Source: an uncultured Prevotella sp. (GTDB taxonomy: Bacteria > Bacteroidota > Bacteroidia > Bacteroidales > Bacteroidaceae). Taken from it: DNA of 55,979 bases. The stretch lies in the NCBI GenBank assembly GCA_905236815.1, contig CAJOPE010000019.1, forward strand, positions 1 to 55,979, in the 5' to 3' direction. Made by a program: the position numbers and the translations under genes. Under the pieces are notes generated by a model that was not told where the DNA came from, made no database searches, and was given only the letters and a program-made list of their open reading frames with translations. Shown piece by piece: positions 16,924-25,700 of this stretch (the stretch's first letter is position 1; every line of letters begins with the position of its first letter).

Positions 16924-17683
16924 AATAATATTATTATTTTTGCTCGCTGATTTGTCGCTAATGGCAGCTAGCAGAGCTGATAGTACCGCCATCATTGTTT
17001 GTCCTGGAGGCAGCTATTGCTGGTTGAGCAAAAAAACTGAAGGAACGGAAGTTGCAGCATGGCTTCGCCAGAATGGTTATGCAGCCTACACCTTGTTCTA
17101 TCCTACAGCTGGATGGGCTGGGTTTGCATGGCATACTCGTGCACTCTTCGGAGGAAATCAATATCCCGATCAGTTGGAGGCTTTTCGAGCAAAGATGCGT
17201 GAGGTCAGAGCGATGGGCTATAAGAAAGTAGGTGCGATTGGTTTTTCTGCAGGCGGACATCTTGTGCTGAATGCAGCCGAGGACTTGCAGATGCAGGCGG
17301 AGAAAATATCTCCAGACTTTGTGGCGCCAATGTATCCAGTTGTCACGATGACGCATCCAAGTGTGCATCGTAGAAGTAGACGAGGATTATTGGGAGAATA
17401 CCGATGGCGCAATCAGAAGATGAGAGACAGCCTCTCGATGGAACTTCATGCGGATAGAATTCATTGCCCAGTCTTTTTGGTAAACTGTGAGGATGATCCG
17501 ATTGTGAAAGAGCATAACTCAGAATTGATGGATAGTGCTATGACTGTCCATAAGGTACCGCATCATTTCAAGCAGTATAAGACCGGAGGACATGGTTTTG
17601 GAACAGATCCAACAAAGACTTCCAAAGAGGCTATTACATGGAAAGAAGATTTCCTTAAATGGTTAAGAGATGGAAAATTTTGA
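16910..17683 (+). CDS. Exported alpha/beta hydrolase (esterase-like)
   Basis: A 257-residue alpha/beta hydrolase with a probable signal peptide (MHRFKIILLFLLADLSLMAAS). The nucleophile elbow is GFSAGG (Ser113), an oxyanion-type segment CPGGSY precedes it, an acid residue is likely in NCEDDPIV, and the histidine is in GGHGFGTD. The fold resembles bacterial acetyl-esterase/BD-FAE-type enzymes. In the operon it could hydrolyse or transfer an ester of the polyene lipid in the periplasm; no dedicated thioesterase is seen in the cluster, so it may also release or trim the product. Both ends overlap neighbouring genes by 14 nt. Confidence 0.8.
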   Translation: MHRFKIILLFLLADLSLMAASRADSTAIIVCPGGSYCWLSKKTEGTEVAAWLRQNGYAAYTLFYPTAGWAGFAWHTRALFGGNQYPDQLEAFRAKMREVRAMGYKKVGAIGFSAGGHLVLNAAEDLQMQAEKISPDFVAPMYPVVTMTHPSVHRRSRRGLLGEYRWRNQKMRDSLSMELHADRIHCPVFLVNCEDDPIVKEHNSELMDSAMTVHKVPHHFKQYKTGGHGFGTDPTKTSKEAITWKEDFLKWLRDGKF

Positions 17684-18791
17684 CGATATTCGTCCATATT
17701 ATGACAGCGAGATTCCTGCAGCAATGAGTCGCATTGCTGTCAGTGAAGCTTTCCCCTTGATTTCTACCTGGATTTATCCAAATAGAAACCTGGAGGAAAT
17801 ACGAGAAATGGTTAGAGGTTTCAAGAAAATTCAAGACTTCCAGTTTGAGGTGATGGTGCAGGTAAACCGACAGGTTATCGAACGCACGATGACAGATTTC
17901 AGCTATAGTGGTCTGGAGAATATTGCAGTTGACAAGCCTTATCTTTATGTAAGCAATCACCGCGATATTATGTTGGATGCTTCACTGCTTCAGTACATCC
18001 TCTTCAAGTTGGGCAGAGATACTTCGGAAATTACTTTTGGCGCAAATTTGATGAGTCCAGGTTTAGTAACTGATATAGGCAAGTCAAATAAAATGTTTCG
18101 TGTAGAACGTGCTGGAAGTGGTAATATCCGCGATTTCTATGTGAAAAGCAAGCATCTGAGCGACTATATCCGTCATGCTGTTGTGGATCTTCAGCATAGT
18201 GTATGGATTGCTCAGCGCAATGGTAGAACAAAGGATGGAAATGACAAAACAGACCAAGGGATCATCAAGATGTTCGGTATGAGTCTTCCTGAGGATAAGA
18301 TAAAAGGACTTTCCGATTTGCATATTCTCCCAGTAAGTATCAGCTATGAATGGGAGAGTTGTGATATTCTTAAGGCCATAGAGCTTTATGAGAGCCGTCA
18401 TGGAAAGTATATCAAAAAGCCTGGCGAGGACCTTACTAGCATCCTAACGGGTATCACTCAACCAAAGGGAAAGGTACATATTGCTTTCTGTAAGGAGATA
18501 ACTGAGGTAGAACTTCGTAAGTACGAGAATTGTACTTGCAATGAATTTCACAAGAAGGTGGCTCAACTTTTGGATGAGCGTATTCATGCAGCCTATGTGT
18601 TAACTCCAAATAACTACATTGCCCATGATTTGAGATATGGACAGACGAAGTATGTAGAGTATTATACTGAAGAACAAAAGCAGATTTTCTTGAACTATAT
18701 GTCACAGTTGGAGAAATATGATACTGCAGAAACAGATGTTCTTCGTGATATCTTTTTGGGTATTTATGCAAATCCTGTAGATAACAAATAG
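17670..18791 (+). CDS. Lysophospholipid acyltransferase family protein
   Basis: A 373-residue acyltransferase of the PlsB/PlsC superfamily with LYVSNHRDIMLDASLL near residue 90, in which His and Asp are separated by five residues, not the usual four, as in a subgroup of long PlsC-like proteins. A later MFRVERAGSG segment and WIAQRNGRTKDG match the second and third conserved blocks. It is the last gene of the 19-gene operon and its stop codon directly abuts the stop codon of the convergent ligase gene. It probably adds a fatty acyl or polyene chain to a glycerol- or sugar-type lipid. Confidence 0.82.
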   Translation: MENFDDIRPYYDSEIPAAMSRIAVSEAFPLISTWIYPNRNLEEIREMVRGFKKIQDFQFEVMVQVNRQVIERTMTDFSYSGLENIAVDKPYLYVSNHRDIMLDASLLQYILFKLGRDTSEITFGANLMSPGLVTDIGKSNKMFRVERAGSGNIRDFYVKSKHLSDYIRHAVVDLQHSVWIAQRNGRTKDGNDKTDQGIIKMFGMSLPEDKIKGLSDLHILPVSISYEWESCDILKAIELYESRHGKYIKKPGEDLTSILTGITQPKGKVHIAFCKEITEVELRKYENCTCNEFHKKVAQLLDERIHAAYVLTPNNYIAHDLRYGQTKYVEYYTEEQKQIFLNYMSQLEKYDTAETDVLRDIFLGIYANPVDNK

Positions 18792-20108
18792 TTATCTATA
18801 GAATTTGCGATTGATTTTTCCATTATAGGTTCTGGCGATTTTGTCTGTTACCTCATAATAGAAAGGTACCTTATATCTCTCTAGTTTACTGGCAAGGTGG
18901 TTGGCAATTTTCTTCTTGTCAAGTAAACAATCTGCTTTCTGCACAATTAATAGTTTTGGCACCACTCCCATAATAGGATGTGTGGCAGCAATGCAAATAC
19001 AGTCTTCAATTTCAGGGAGTTCCAATGCAATGCTTTCCACCTCGGTTGGCGCAACCTTCAAGCCACCTGTATTGATAACGTCATCCTCTCGTCCGAGCAT
19101 GTGAATCATACCATCTTCATCGATTCTTCCCATGTCGGAAGTATAGACTGTGTTGTCGTGCAGCACTTGTCTGGAGAGTTCCTTGTCACCAGCATAACCC
19201 ATCATCAAGGTTTTGCCCTTGCAGGCTATTGTGCCCTTTGGAGTAATTTCAAAGTGAGAGTTCTTCATAGCCTTTCCAAGGCAACCTTCCATGCATCGTT
19301 TTTTACCTTCTACATTATAATTAAAGGTGGCGATAATGCCGGTTTCCGTAGAGGCATAAGTGTTATACATTCGGGTGGTAGGCAGAAGTTCACAAATTTT
19401 CAGCATGTCAGCATGCATCATTGGGGCAGCTCCAGTTTCAATGAAATCCAACTTGTGAGAATACTCTTTCAGGCGCTTTGCTCCCAACGTGCAGAGTATT
19501 CGGATATTGGCAGGGACCAGGAATGTTGCCAGTTTATCGCTAGGGTATTCTAGTGCGTTGAAGAAAGCATTCAAATCTTTCATTCCTTCCAGAATGAGAA
19601 GTGTCCCCCCCTGCATGATAATAGGAAAAACCTTTGATAGGCAGCCGATATGATTCAAAGGGCCGCAGATAATAAACACGGTGTCCTTATCAAATCCTTG
19701 GGCTAAGGAAAGGTTTTCCGCCTCAGCTATAATTGTACTGTGGCTGATGATAACTCCTTTCGATTTTCCTGTTGTGCCTGTTGTGAAAAGAATATCCGCA
19801 GCTCCTTCTGGTAATTCATCTTTTTCTGCGATAGACAGTATGTCTAGTTTTCGTTCCTCGGGAATCTGCTGTTCTAGAGGAACAGCAACAGCTCCTGCCA
19901 GGTGAATGGCAAAGTAGGTGATGAGAAAGTCGATGCTCTGAGTGGTAGGGAATATCACAGCTTTTCCCTTTTTGTGGGAAAAATCACGAGATCGCTGAAG
20001 AACTGCATTATACAATTCCTCATAAGTCATTGCTTGCTCACCACATATAGCAGCAACCTTACTGGAATACTTTTCTGCGTCAGTTCTTAGGAAGTCTTCC
20101 AGTATCAT
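18792..20108 (-). CDS. Adenylate-forming ligase (acyl-ACP/CoA synthetase), ApeH-like
   Basis: A 438-residue ANL-superfamily ligase, shorter than the 500-550 usual for CoA ligases but close to the size of cluster starter ligases. Motifs: FTTGTTGKSKGV (P-loop), YNTYASTETG, YTSDMGRIDEDGMIHMLGREDD (A7/A8 region) and the C-terminal catalytic lysine in YNGKINR. It should activate a carboxylic acid (aryl or cinnamoyl-type in aryl polyene pathways) as the adenylate and load it on an ACP. Its start overlaps the stop of ACP3 by 4 nt, so ACP3 is the probable acceptor. No gene for making the acid is in the window. Confidence 0.88.
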   Translation of the reverse strand: MILEDFLRTDAEKYSSKVAAICGEQAMTYEELYNAVLQRSRDFSHKKGKAVIFPTTQSIDFLITYFAIHLAGAVAVPLEQQIPEERKLDILSIAEKDELPEGAADILFTTGTTGKSKGVIISHSTIIAEAENLSLAQGFDKDTVFIICGPLNHIGCLSKVFPIIMQGGTLLILEGMKDLNAFFNALEYPSDKLATFLVPANIRILCTLGAKRLKEYSHKLDFIETGAAPMMHADMLKICELLPTTRMYNTYASTETGIIATFNYNVEGKKRCMEGCLGKAMKNSHFEITPKGTIACKGKTLMMGYAGDKELSRQVLHDNTVYTSDMGRIDEDGMIHMLGREDDVINTGGLKVAPTEVESIALELPEIEDCICIAATHPIMGVVPKLLIVQKADCLLDKKKIANHLASKLERYKVPFYYEVTDKIARTYNGKINRKFYR

Positions 20109-20338
20109 TCTTTTTCAGCAAGTTTTGCTTCCACCATCTTCACGATATTGTCAAGCGTCTTAAAATTCTTAGGTGTAGCATCTGTTGATTCCAGTTCTAT
20201 ACCATATTCACTCGACAACATCATCAGAATAGTTGTGATTCCCAGTGAGTCTAATTCACTGAAAAGAAAATCTGAATCAAAGTCAACAAGAGGAAGTGCC
20301 TCCTCCAACATCTCACGTATTTTTTCTTTCTTATCCAT
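20105..20338 (-). CDS. Acyl carrier protein 3
   Basis: A 77-residue ACP whose attachment Ser31 lies in FSELDSLGITTI, lacking the usual Gly-x-Asp before the Ser (LDSLG, not GxDS). It is therefore clearly different from ACP1 and ACP2. Encoded directly before and overlapping the ligase, it is probably the dedicated carrier of the starter unit. It is transcribed divergently from the third ketosynthase at 20429. Confidence 0.88.
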   Translation of the reverse strand: MDKKEKIREMLEEALPLVDFDSDFLFSELDSLGITTILMMLSSEYGIELESTDATPKNFKTLDNIVKMVEAKLAEKE

Positions 20339-20428
20339 TATTTTGGTTAGTTTGGATGCAAAGTTACAAAAATATTTTCCTATCTTTGCATTCCGTTACG
20401 AAATAAATTTGATTTTGTTTTCGAAGAG
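20339..20428. promoter_or_regulatory. Divergent promoter region between ACP3 and the third KS
   Basis: The 90-nt gap holds a -7-type box for each direction: TAACTTTG on the minus strand (20366-20359) and TATCTTTG on the plus strand (20381-20388). No convincing -33 TTTG lies at the usual distance for either, so the two promoters may be weak or need an activator. The overlap means the starter genes and the third KS are probably co-regulated. Confidence 0.5.
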
Positions 20429-21514
20429 ATGATACAACTGATTGCAGATAATATTATTTCCCCTTTAGGCTTTACCTCAGAAGAGAATTATCAGGAGGTG
20501 AAAGCTGGTAATTCTTGTTTATGTCGTTATGAGGGTAAATGGGATGTCCCACAACCTTTTACGGCTTCCTTGTTTTCTGACGAGCAGTGGGGAACACTCC
20601 TTATAGATGGCTATTCACGCTACGAGAGTGTTCTGATTCATTCTATCTCAAAGGCGTTGAAGCAGACTTCGGTGGATATAACTTCTGATAGAGTGTTGAT
20701 GGTTTTTTCTTCAACAAAGGGAAATATTGAGAATCAAGAGTCTGAACTTGGACAATCAGCCCGTAGGGTAGCTGATTATTTTCATCATGCTGCACAACCT
20801 ATTACGGTTTGCAATGCCTGCATCTCTGGTCTTTCTGCCCAGATCATGGCAAAGAGAGCCTTGGAGGCAGGGCATTACGATTATGCAATTGTGGCTGGGG
20901 CTGAGGTTCAATCGAAGTTCATTGTGTCTGGTTTTCAGTCATTTAAGGCGGTGTCGGCCGACGAATGCCGTCCTTTTGATATCGAACGTATTGGCTTGAA
21001 CTTAGGCGAGGCTGCTGCCTGTGTTATTTACCAGCGATCAGAAGGTTTTGATGGAAAGCATTGGAATGCAGTAAATGCTGCGATGCGTAATGATGCCTAT
21101 CATATCTCTGCTCCGTCGAAGAATGGAGAGGGATGTTTCCTAACACTCCAACAAGTTTTGAAGAATGTTGATGTGAATGAACTCGCCTTCCTGAATGTTC
21201 ATGGAACCTCTACAATGTATAATGATGAGATGGAAGCAAAAGCTATCAGTAGAGCAGGGCTTAGTGAAATTCCTGCGAATTCATTAAAGGGATACTATGG
21301 ACATACGATGGGTGCAGCTGGAATCTTGGAAGTTATCCTCTCAATGCATTCGCTTGATGACCATACTATTTTGGGAACACGAGGCTTTGAAGAATTAGGG
21401 GTATCACAAAAAGTGAATATTTCCTCTGAAAACAGAAAAACAGATAAGTTTTCTTTCGTGAAAATGATATCAGGTTTTGGTGGATGTAACGCTTCTGTTT
21501 TCTTTAAAAAATGA
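20429..21514 (+). CDS. Beta-ketoacyl-ACP synthase (third KS)
   Basis: A 361-residue ketosynthase, short for the family. The catalytic set is complete: Cys131 in VCNACISGLSAQ, His in NVHGTSTMYND and His in KGYYGHTMGAAG. Phe-Gly-Gly-Cys near the end (SGFGGCNAS) matches the KS C-terminal loop. Separate from the main operon and divergent from the ligase-ACP pair, it is a candidate for the first condensation on the starter unit, a job given to a dedicated KS in aryl polyene systems. A terminator follows at 21620-21646. Confidence 0.88.
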   Translation: MIQLIADNIISPLGFTSEENYQEVKAGNSCLCRYEGKWDVPQPFTASLFSDEQWGTLLIDGYSRYESVLIHSISKALKQTSVDITSDRVLMVFSSTKGNIENQESELGQSARRVADYFHHAAQPITVCNACISGLSAQIMAKRALEAGHYDYAIVAGAEVQSKFIVSGFQSFKAVSADECRPFDIERIGLNLGEAAACVIYQRSEGFDGKHWNAVNAAMRNDAYHISAPSKNGEGCFLTLQQVLKNVDVNELAFLNVHGTSTMYNDEMEAKAISRAGLSEIPANSLKGYYGHTMGAAGILEVILSMHSLDDHTILGTRGFEELGVSQKVNISSENRKTDKFSFVKMISGFGGCNASVFFKK

Positions 21515-21619
21515 TATTATTTTTATAGTTTTTGATACATTTCTTGAAATTTTGAACAAAATTATTATGTAAATGTAAAAAAACAAGAAAAATATTAGTG
21601 GATTTGTAATTTTTTCAAG

Positions 21620-21646
21620 AAAACCTTTGGTACAATAAAGGTTTTT
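21620..21646 (+). terminator. Terminator after the third KS
   Basis: AAAACCTTT (21620-21628) pairs with AAAGGTTTT (21637-21645) around an 8-nt loop and runs into further T residues. It lies about 106 nt after the stop codon of the third KS and marks the right end of the polyene cluster. Confidence 0.55.
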
Positions 21647-21658
21647 ATGTTATATTTG
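21626..21658 (+). promoter_or_regulatory. Promoter inside the terminator, far upstream of aconitase
   Basis: TTTG at 21626-21629, a 21-nt spacer and TATATTTG at 21651-21658 match the Bacteroidota consensus closely. The -33 box lies in the left arm of the terminator stem. The nearest credible gene downstream is aconitase, about 315 nt away, so the product is either a long leader or a separate small RNA. Confidence 0.55.
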
Positions 21659-21975
21659 CAAACAGAAAAATATTCTATTCGCATAAAATTCACACAAGAG
21701 TTAATTTATTCGCTTAAAGTATTCGGTGTCTGTGCTCGTGAGAGTGGAGACATCTTTTTTTATATACCTACTTGTTTTATCTATGACCTTTTTGGGGTCC
21801 ATCTGAGAATTCTTTCAATGCAACTTTAAATCAATAAATATTCTATAATGTGCATCAAATTAGTAGTAAAATTAGAATTTTGCTTGCAATTTGATAAATA
21901 TCTATGGATTTGTGCTTTCGGATTGAAAATAAATTCGTATATTTGCAATCGTAATACATTAAAGTGAATAAGATT
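21659..21975 (+). other. Long gene-free leader upstream of aconitase
   Basis: About 317 nt without a credible gene; one open frame (21647-21829) has no ribosome-binding context, no homologous look, and its ATG lies upstream of the predicted transcription start. The stretch begins at one promoter-like site and contains a second near its end. No strong terminator is seen inside it. No known riboswitch was recognised. Confidence 0.45.
21916..21945 (+). promoter_or_regulatory. Proximal promoter of the aconitase operon
   Basis: TTTC at 21916-21919, an 18-nt spacer and TATATTTG at 21938-21945. The box is about 30 nt upstream of the ATG at 21976, the usual distance in this window. Confidence 0.5.
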
Positions 21976-24318
21976 ATGATACTAGACATTGATATGCTGA
22001 GAAGCTTCTATGCTTCCTATTCAGAGAATGTAAAAACTGCTAAGGATACCATTAAGCGTCCGTTAACTTATGCTGAGAAGGTTCTTTTCTCACATTTGTA
22101 TACTCCTGCTGAGCTACGCCCATATAAAAGAGGTGTAGAGTATGTCGATTTCCGACCTAATCGTGTTGCAATGCAGGATGCTACTGCTCAGATGGCCCTT
22201 CTTCAGTTTATGAATGCTGGCAAGGACAAGGTTGCCGTACCTGCTTCTGTTCACTGCGATCATTTGATTCGTGCAGATGTTGGTGTAAGCAAGGATCTTC
22301 CTGCTGCCAAGGAACAGAATAAGGAAGTTTATGATTTCCTTGAGTCAGTATCTCAGAAGTATCATATTGGTTTCTGGGGACCTGGTGCTGGTATTATCCA
22401 TCAGGTAGTTCTTGAAAACTATGCGTTCCCTGGTGGTATGATGGTGGGTACTGATTCTCATACTCCTAATGCTGGCGGACTTGGTATGGTTGCAGTAGGT
22501 GTAGGTGGTGCTGATGCTGTTGATGTGCTCACTGGTATGCCTTGGGAACTTAAGATGCCTCGTCTTATTGGTGTTCATCTCACAGGCCACCTCACAGGTT
22601 GGGCATCTCCTAAAGATGTTATCCTGAAGATTTTGGGTATCCTTACTGTTAAGGGTGGTACTAATGCTATTCTTGAGTATTTCGGTGATGGCTTGAAGAG
22701 CATCTCTGCTACAGGTCGAGCTAGTATCTGTAATATGGGTGCCGAATTGGGTGCTACATGCTCTATCTTCCCATACGATGCCAATAGCGACGAGTATCTT
22801 CGCAAGACGGGCCGTCAGGAGGTTGCTGTTATGGCTCAGCAGAATGCTGCAGAACTGCGTGCGGATGATGATGTATATGCTCATCCTGAGGCATACTTCG
22901 ACCAGATTGTAGAGATCAACTTAAATGAGATCGAGCCTCATCTTAATGGTCCTTTCACTCCTGATGCAGCTACTCCTATCAGTCATATGAAGGCAAAGGG
23001 TCCTGCTAACGATTACCCTATGGTAGTAGAGGTAGGATTGGTTGGTAGTTGTACTAACTCCAGCTATCAGGATCTTGCTCGCGCAGCCTCGGTTGCTCGA
23101 CAGGCATACGAAAAGAATATTCCTGTAAAGGGTCAGTTGATCATCAACCCTGGCTCTGAGCAGATTCGCTATACTGCAGAGCGTGATGGTATCCTCGATG
23201 ACTTCAAGAAGATTGGAGCTATCATTATGACCAACGCTTGCGGACCATGTATTGGCCAGTGGAAGCGTCATACCGATGATAACAATCGCAAGAATGCAAT
23301 TGTAACTTCATTCAACCGTAATTTCCGCCGCCGTGCCGATCAGAATCCTAACACCTATGCATTTATCGGTGGACCGGAAATGACAGTAGCGTTGGCGATT
23401 GCTGGCCGTCTCGATTTCAATCCTGCTGTTGATACCTTATTAGATAAGGATGGCAACAGTGTGAAACTCGATGAACCTAAGGGCTTCGATTTCCCTCCAA
23501 GAGGTTTTGAAACCTCTGATAAGGAAAATGGAGTAGAGGGTATGGAGAAATTGGGCCTCTTTATCGCACCATCTGAGGACAATAAGGATGTGCAGGTTGT
23601 AATTGCTCCATCTTCTAATCGTTTGCAGAAACTCGAGCCATTTGCTGCTTGGGATGGAAAAGATTTCACCGAGATGCCTTTGCTTATCAAGACTCAGGGC
23701 AAGTGTACTACCGATCACATCTCAATGGCTGGTCCTTGGTTGAAGTTCCGCGGACACCTCGAGAATATCGCTAATAATATGCTGATGGGTGGTGTGAATG
23801 CTTTTGCGCCAGAACTCGATAAGGTGGATGTTGAGGCTGAAAGCAATGAAATGCTGGCAAGTGCAACCCGTGTGAAGAATCAGCTTACAGGTAAGTATGG
23901 GGCTGTTTCCTCAGTAGCTAAGGCTTACAAGGAGAATGGATTGGGCTCTATTGTTGTTGCCGAGGACAACTATGGTGAAGGCTCTAGTCGTGAGCATGCT
24001 GCTATGGAACCTCGCTTCCTGAATGTAAAAGTGATTTTGGCCAAGAGTTTTGCCCGCATTCATGAGACTAATTTGAAGAAGCAGGGTATGCTCGCACTCA
24101 CTTTCGTCAACAAGGACGATTATAATAAGGTACAGGAAGACGACCGCATCAGCGTAACTGGTCTTACCGAACTTGCTCCAGGCAGCAAGGTAACCATCGT
24201 TCTCAAGCATAAGGATGGCAGCGAGGAGAGTTTCCTTGCAGAGCACACCTATAACGATACACAAATCAACTGGTTCAAGGCTGGTAGTGCTTTGAACTTT
24301 GCAAAGAAGGAGGCATAA
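21976..24318 (+). CDS. acn: Aconitate hydratase (mitochondrial type)
   Basis: A 780-residue aconitase interconverting citrate and isocitrate in the TCA cycle. The 4Fe-4S ligands are visible: Cys359 in [12 protein letters not shown] and Cys422 and Cys425 in [10 protein letters not shown]. Other family marks are [14 protein letters not shown] near the N-terminus and [12 protein letters not shown] in the swivel domain. Length and motif forms fit the mitochondrial-type enzyme common in Bacteroidota. A GTG at 21964 would add four residues; the ATG at 21976 is preferred. Its stop overlaps the start of the citrate synthase gene (TAATG). Confidence 0.95.
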   Translation: MILDIDMLRSFYASYSENVKTAKDTIKRPLTYAEKVLFSHLYTPAELRPYKRGVEYVDFRPNRVAMQDATAQMALLQFMNAGKDKVAVPASVHCDHLIRADVGVSKDLPAAKEQNKEVYDFLESVSQKYHIGFWGPGAGIIHQVVLENYAFPGGMMVGTDSHTPNAGGLGMVAVGVGGADAVDVLTGMPWELKMPRLIGVHLTGHLTGWASPKDVILKILGILTVKGGTNAILEYFGDGLKSISATGRASICNMGAELGATCSIFPYDANSDEYLRKTGRQEVAVMAQQNAAELRADDDVYAHPEAYFDQIVEINLNEIEPHLNGPFTPDAATPISHMKAKGPANDYPMVVEVGLVGSCTNSSYQDLARAASVARQAYEKNIPVKGQLIINPGSEQIRYTAERDGILDDFKKIGAIIMTNACGPCIGQWKRHTDDNNRKNAIVTSFNRNFRRRADQNPNTYAFIGGPEMTVALAIAGRLDFNPAVDTLLDKDGNSVKLDEPKGFDFPPRGFETSDKENGVEGMEKLGLFIAPSEDNKDVQVVIAPSSNRLQKLEPFAAWDGKDFTEMPLLIKTQGKCTTDHISMAGPWLKFRGHLENIANNMLMGGVNAFAPELDKVDVEAESNEMLASATRVKNQLTGKYGAVSSVAKAYKENGLGSIVVAEDNYGEGSSREHAAMEPRFLNVKVILAKSFARIHETNLKKQGMLALTFVNKDDYNKVQEDDRISVTGLTELAPGSKVTIVLKHKDGSEESFLAEHTYNDTQINWFKAGSALNFAKKEA

Positions 24319-25664
24319 TGAATAAGGAATATCTAATTTATAAGTTATCCGACGCAGTAAAGAATTCCTGCAAAATTCCAAGGGAGGCTTTTACTGAGTT
24401 CGGAGTGAAGAGAGGTCTTCGAAATGAGGACGGATCTGGTGTACTTGTTGGTCTTACCAATATCGGTAATGTAGTTGGTTATGAGCGAGATAAGGAGAAT
24501 AAACTTCAGCCTTGTCCTGGCCGCCTCTATTATCGTGGCTATGAATTGGACGACCTTGTATCTCCTTTGCTCAAGGAAAAGCGTTTCGGATTTGAGGAAA
24601 TTGCCTACCTTATTCTTTCAGGTGAACTTCCTGACAAGGAGGAACTGACTGCATTTAAGGAATTGCTCAACGACAATATGCCGCTCGATCATCGTACGAT
24701 AGTTCATATTATCGATCTTGAGGGCAGCAATATTATGAATATTCTGGCTCGTTGTGTGCTCGAGATGTACACATTCGATCCTAATCCTGATGATATCAGC
24801 CGTGACAATCTGATGCGTCAGTCAATCGAACTCATTGCGAAGTTCCCAACGATTGTGGCTTATGCCTATAACATCTATCGTCATAGTGTGCAGGGACGTA
24901 GTTTGCACATTCGTCATCCTCGCGAGAATCTCGGAATTGCAGAGAATTTCCTCTATATGCTGAAGCATACCAACTATACCGAACTGGATGCGCGTATGCT
25001 CGACCTTCTACTCATTATTCAGGCAGAGCATGGTGGTGGTAACAACTCTACCTTTACGGTTCGTGTAACCTCCTCAACCCGCACAGATACCTATTCCAGT
25101 ATAGCTGCAGGTATCGGTTCTCTGAAGGGTCCTTTGCATGGTGGTGCAAATATCAAGGTAATTAATATGTTCCATCACCTGAAGGAGCAGATTAAGGATT
25201 GGACTAATATCGATGAGATTGATACCTATCTGAATAGAATGCTCGACAAGCAGGCATACGACAAGACTGGTTTGATTTATGGAATTGGTCATGCAGTCTA
25301 TACAATGAGCGATCCTCGTGCTGTAGAGTTGAAGAAACTTGCTGGCGAGATGGCTAAGGAGAAAGGCCGTGAGGAGGAATACAACTTCCTTAAACTGATA
25401 GAGCAGGAGGGTATTAAGTGCTTGATGGCTCATCGCAAGACGGATAAGCCTGCTTGTGCTAATCTCGATTTCTACAGCGGATTCATCTATGAGATGATCG
25501 GATTACCACAGGAAATCTACACACCAATCTTTGCAATGGCTCGTATCGTTGGTTGGACGGCACATCGTATTGAGGAACTCAATTTCGAAGGTCGCAGAAT
25601 TATTCGTCCTGCCTATAAGAATATATTGGAAAATCAAGATTATACCTCTCTTAATGAGAGATAG
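24318..25664 (+). CDS. gltA: Citrate synthase
   Basis: A 448-residue citrate synthase, making citrate from oxaloacetate and acetyl-CoA. Conserved parts include HGGGNNSTFTVRV, the GPLHGGANIKV segment with one active-site His, GIGHAVYTMSDPRA with the other, and CANLDFYSGF with the catalytic Asp. The N-terminus (about 40 residues before VGLTNIG) is of the longer Bacteroidota form. It is coupled to aconitase by a one-base overlap. A strong terminator follows 8 nt after the stop. No isocitrate dehydrogenase gene is in the operon. Confidence 0.95.
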   Translation: MNKEYLIYKLSDAVKNSCKIPREAFTEFGVKRGLRNEDGSGVLVGLTNIGNVVGYERDKENKLQPCPGRLYYRGYELDDLVSPLLKEKRFGFEEIAYLILSGELPDKEELTAFKELLNDNMPLDHRTIVHIIDLEGSNIMNILARCVLEMYTFDPNPDDISRDNLMRQSIELIAKFPTIVAYAYNIYRHSVQGRSLHIRHPRENLGIAENFLYMLKHTNYTELDARMLDLLLIIQAEHGGGNNSTFTVRVTSSTRTDTYSSIAAGIGSLKGPLHGGANIKVINMFHHLKEQIKDWTNIDEIDTYLNRMLDKQAYDKTGLIYGIGHAVYTMSDPRAVELKKLAGEMAKEKGREEEYNFLKLIEQEGIKCLMAHRKTDKPACANLDFYSGFIYEMIGLPQEIYTPIFAMARIVGWTAHRIEELNFEGRRIIRPAYKNILENQDYTSLNER

Positions 25665-25671
25665 AAATAGT

Positions 25672-25700
25672 AAAGGGAAGTCGGAAGGCTTCCCTTTTTT
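25672..25700 (+). terminator. Terminator of the aconitase-citrate synthase operon
   Basis: AAAGGGAAG (25672-25680) pairs with CTTCCCTTT (25689-25697) around an 8-nt loop and is followed by T residues. A textbook rho-independent terminator directly after the citrate synthase stop. Confidence 0.8.

Noticed and set aside
18978..19553. Open frame of about 191 codons on the plus strand, opposite the ligase gene
   Set aside because: It lies antisense to a ligase with clear motifs, has no ribosome-binding context and no recognisable protein character; treated as a shadow.
21647..21829. Open frame of 60 codons upstream of aconitase
   Set aside because: Its ATG lies upstream of the predicted transcription start (about 21664), it lacks ribosome-binding context, and its amino-acid make-up is not protein-like.
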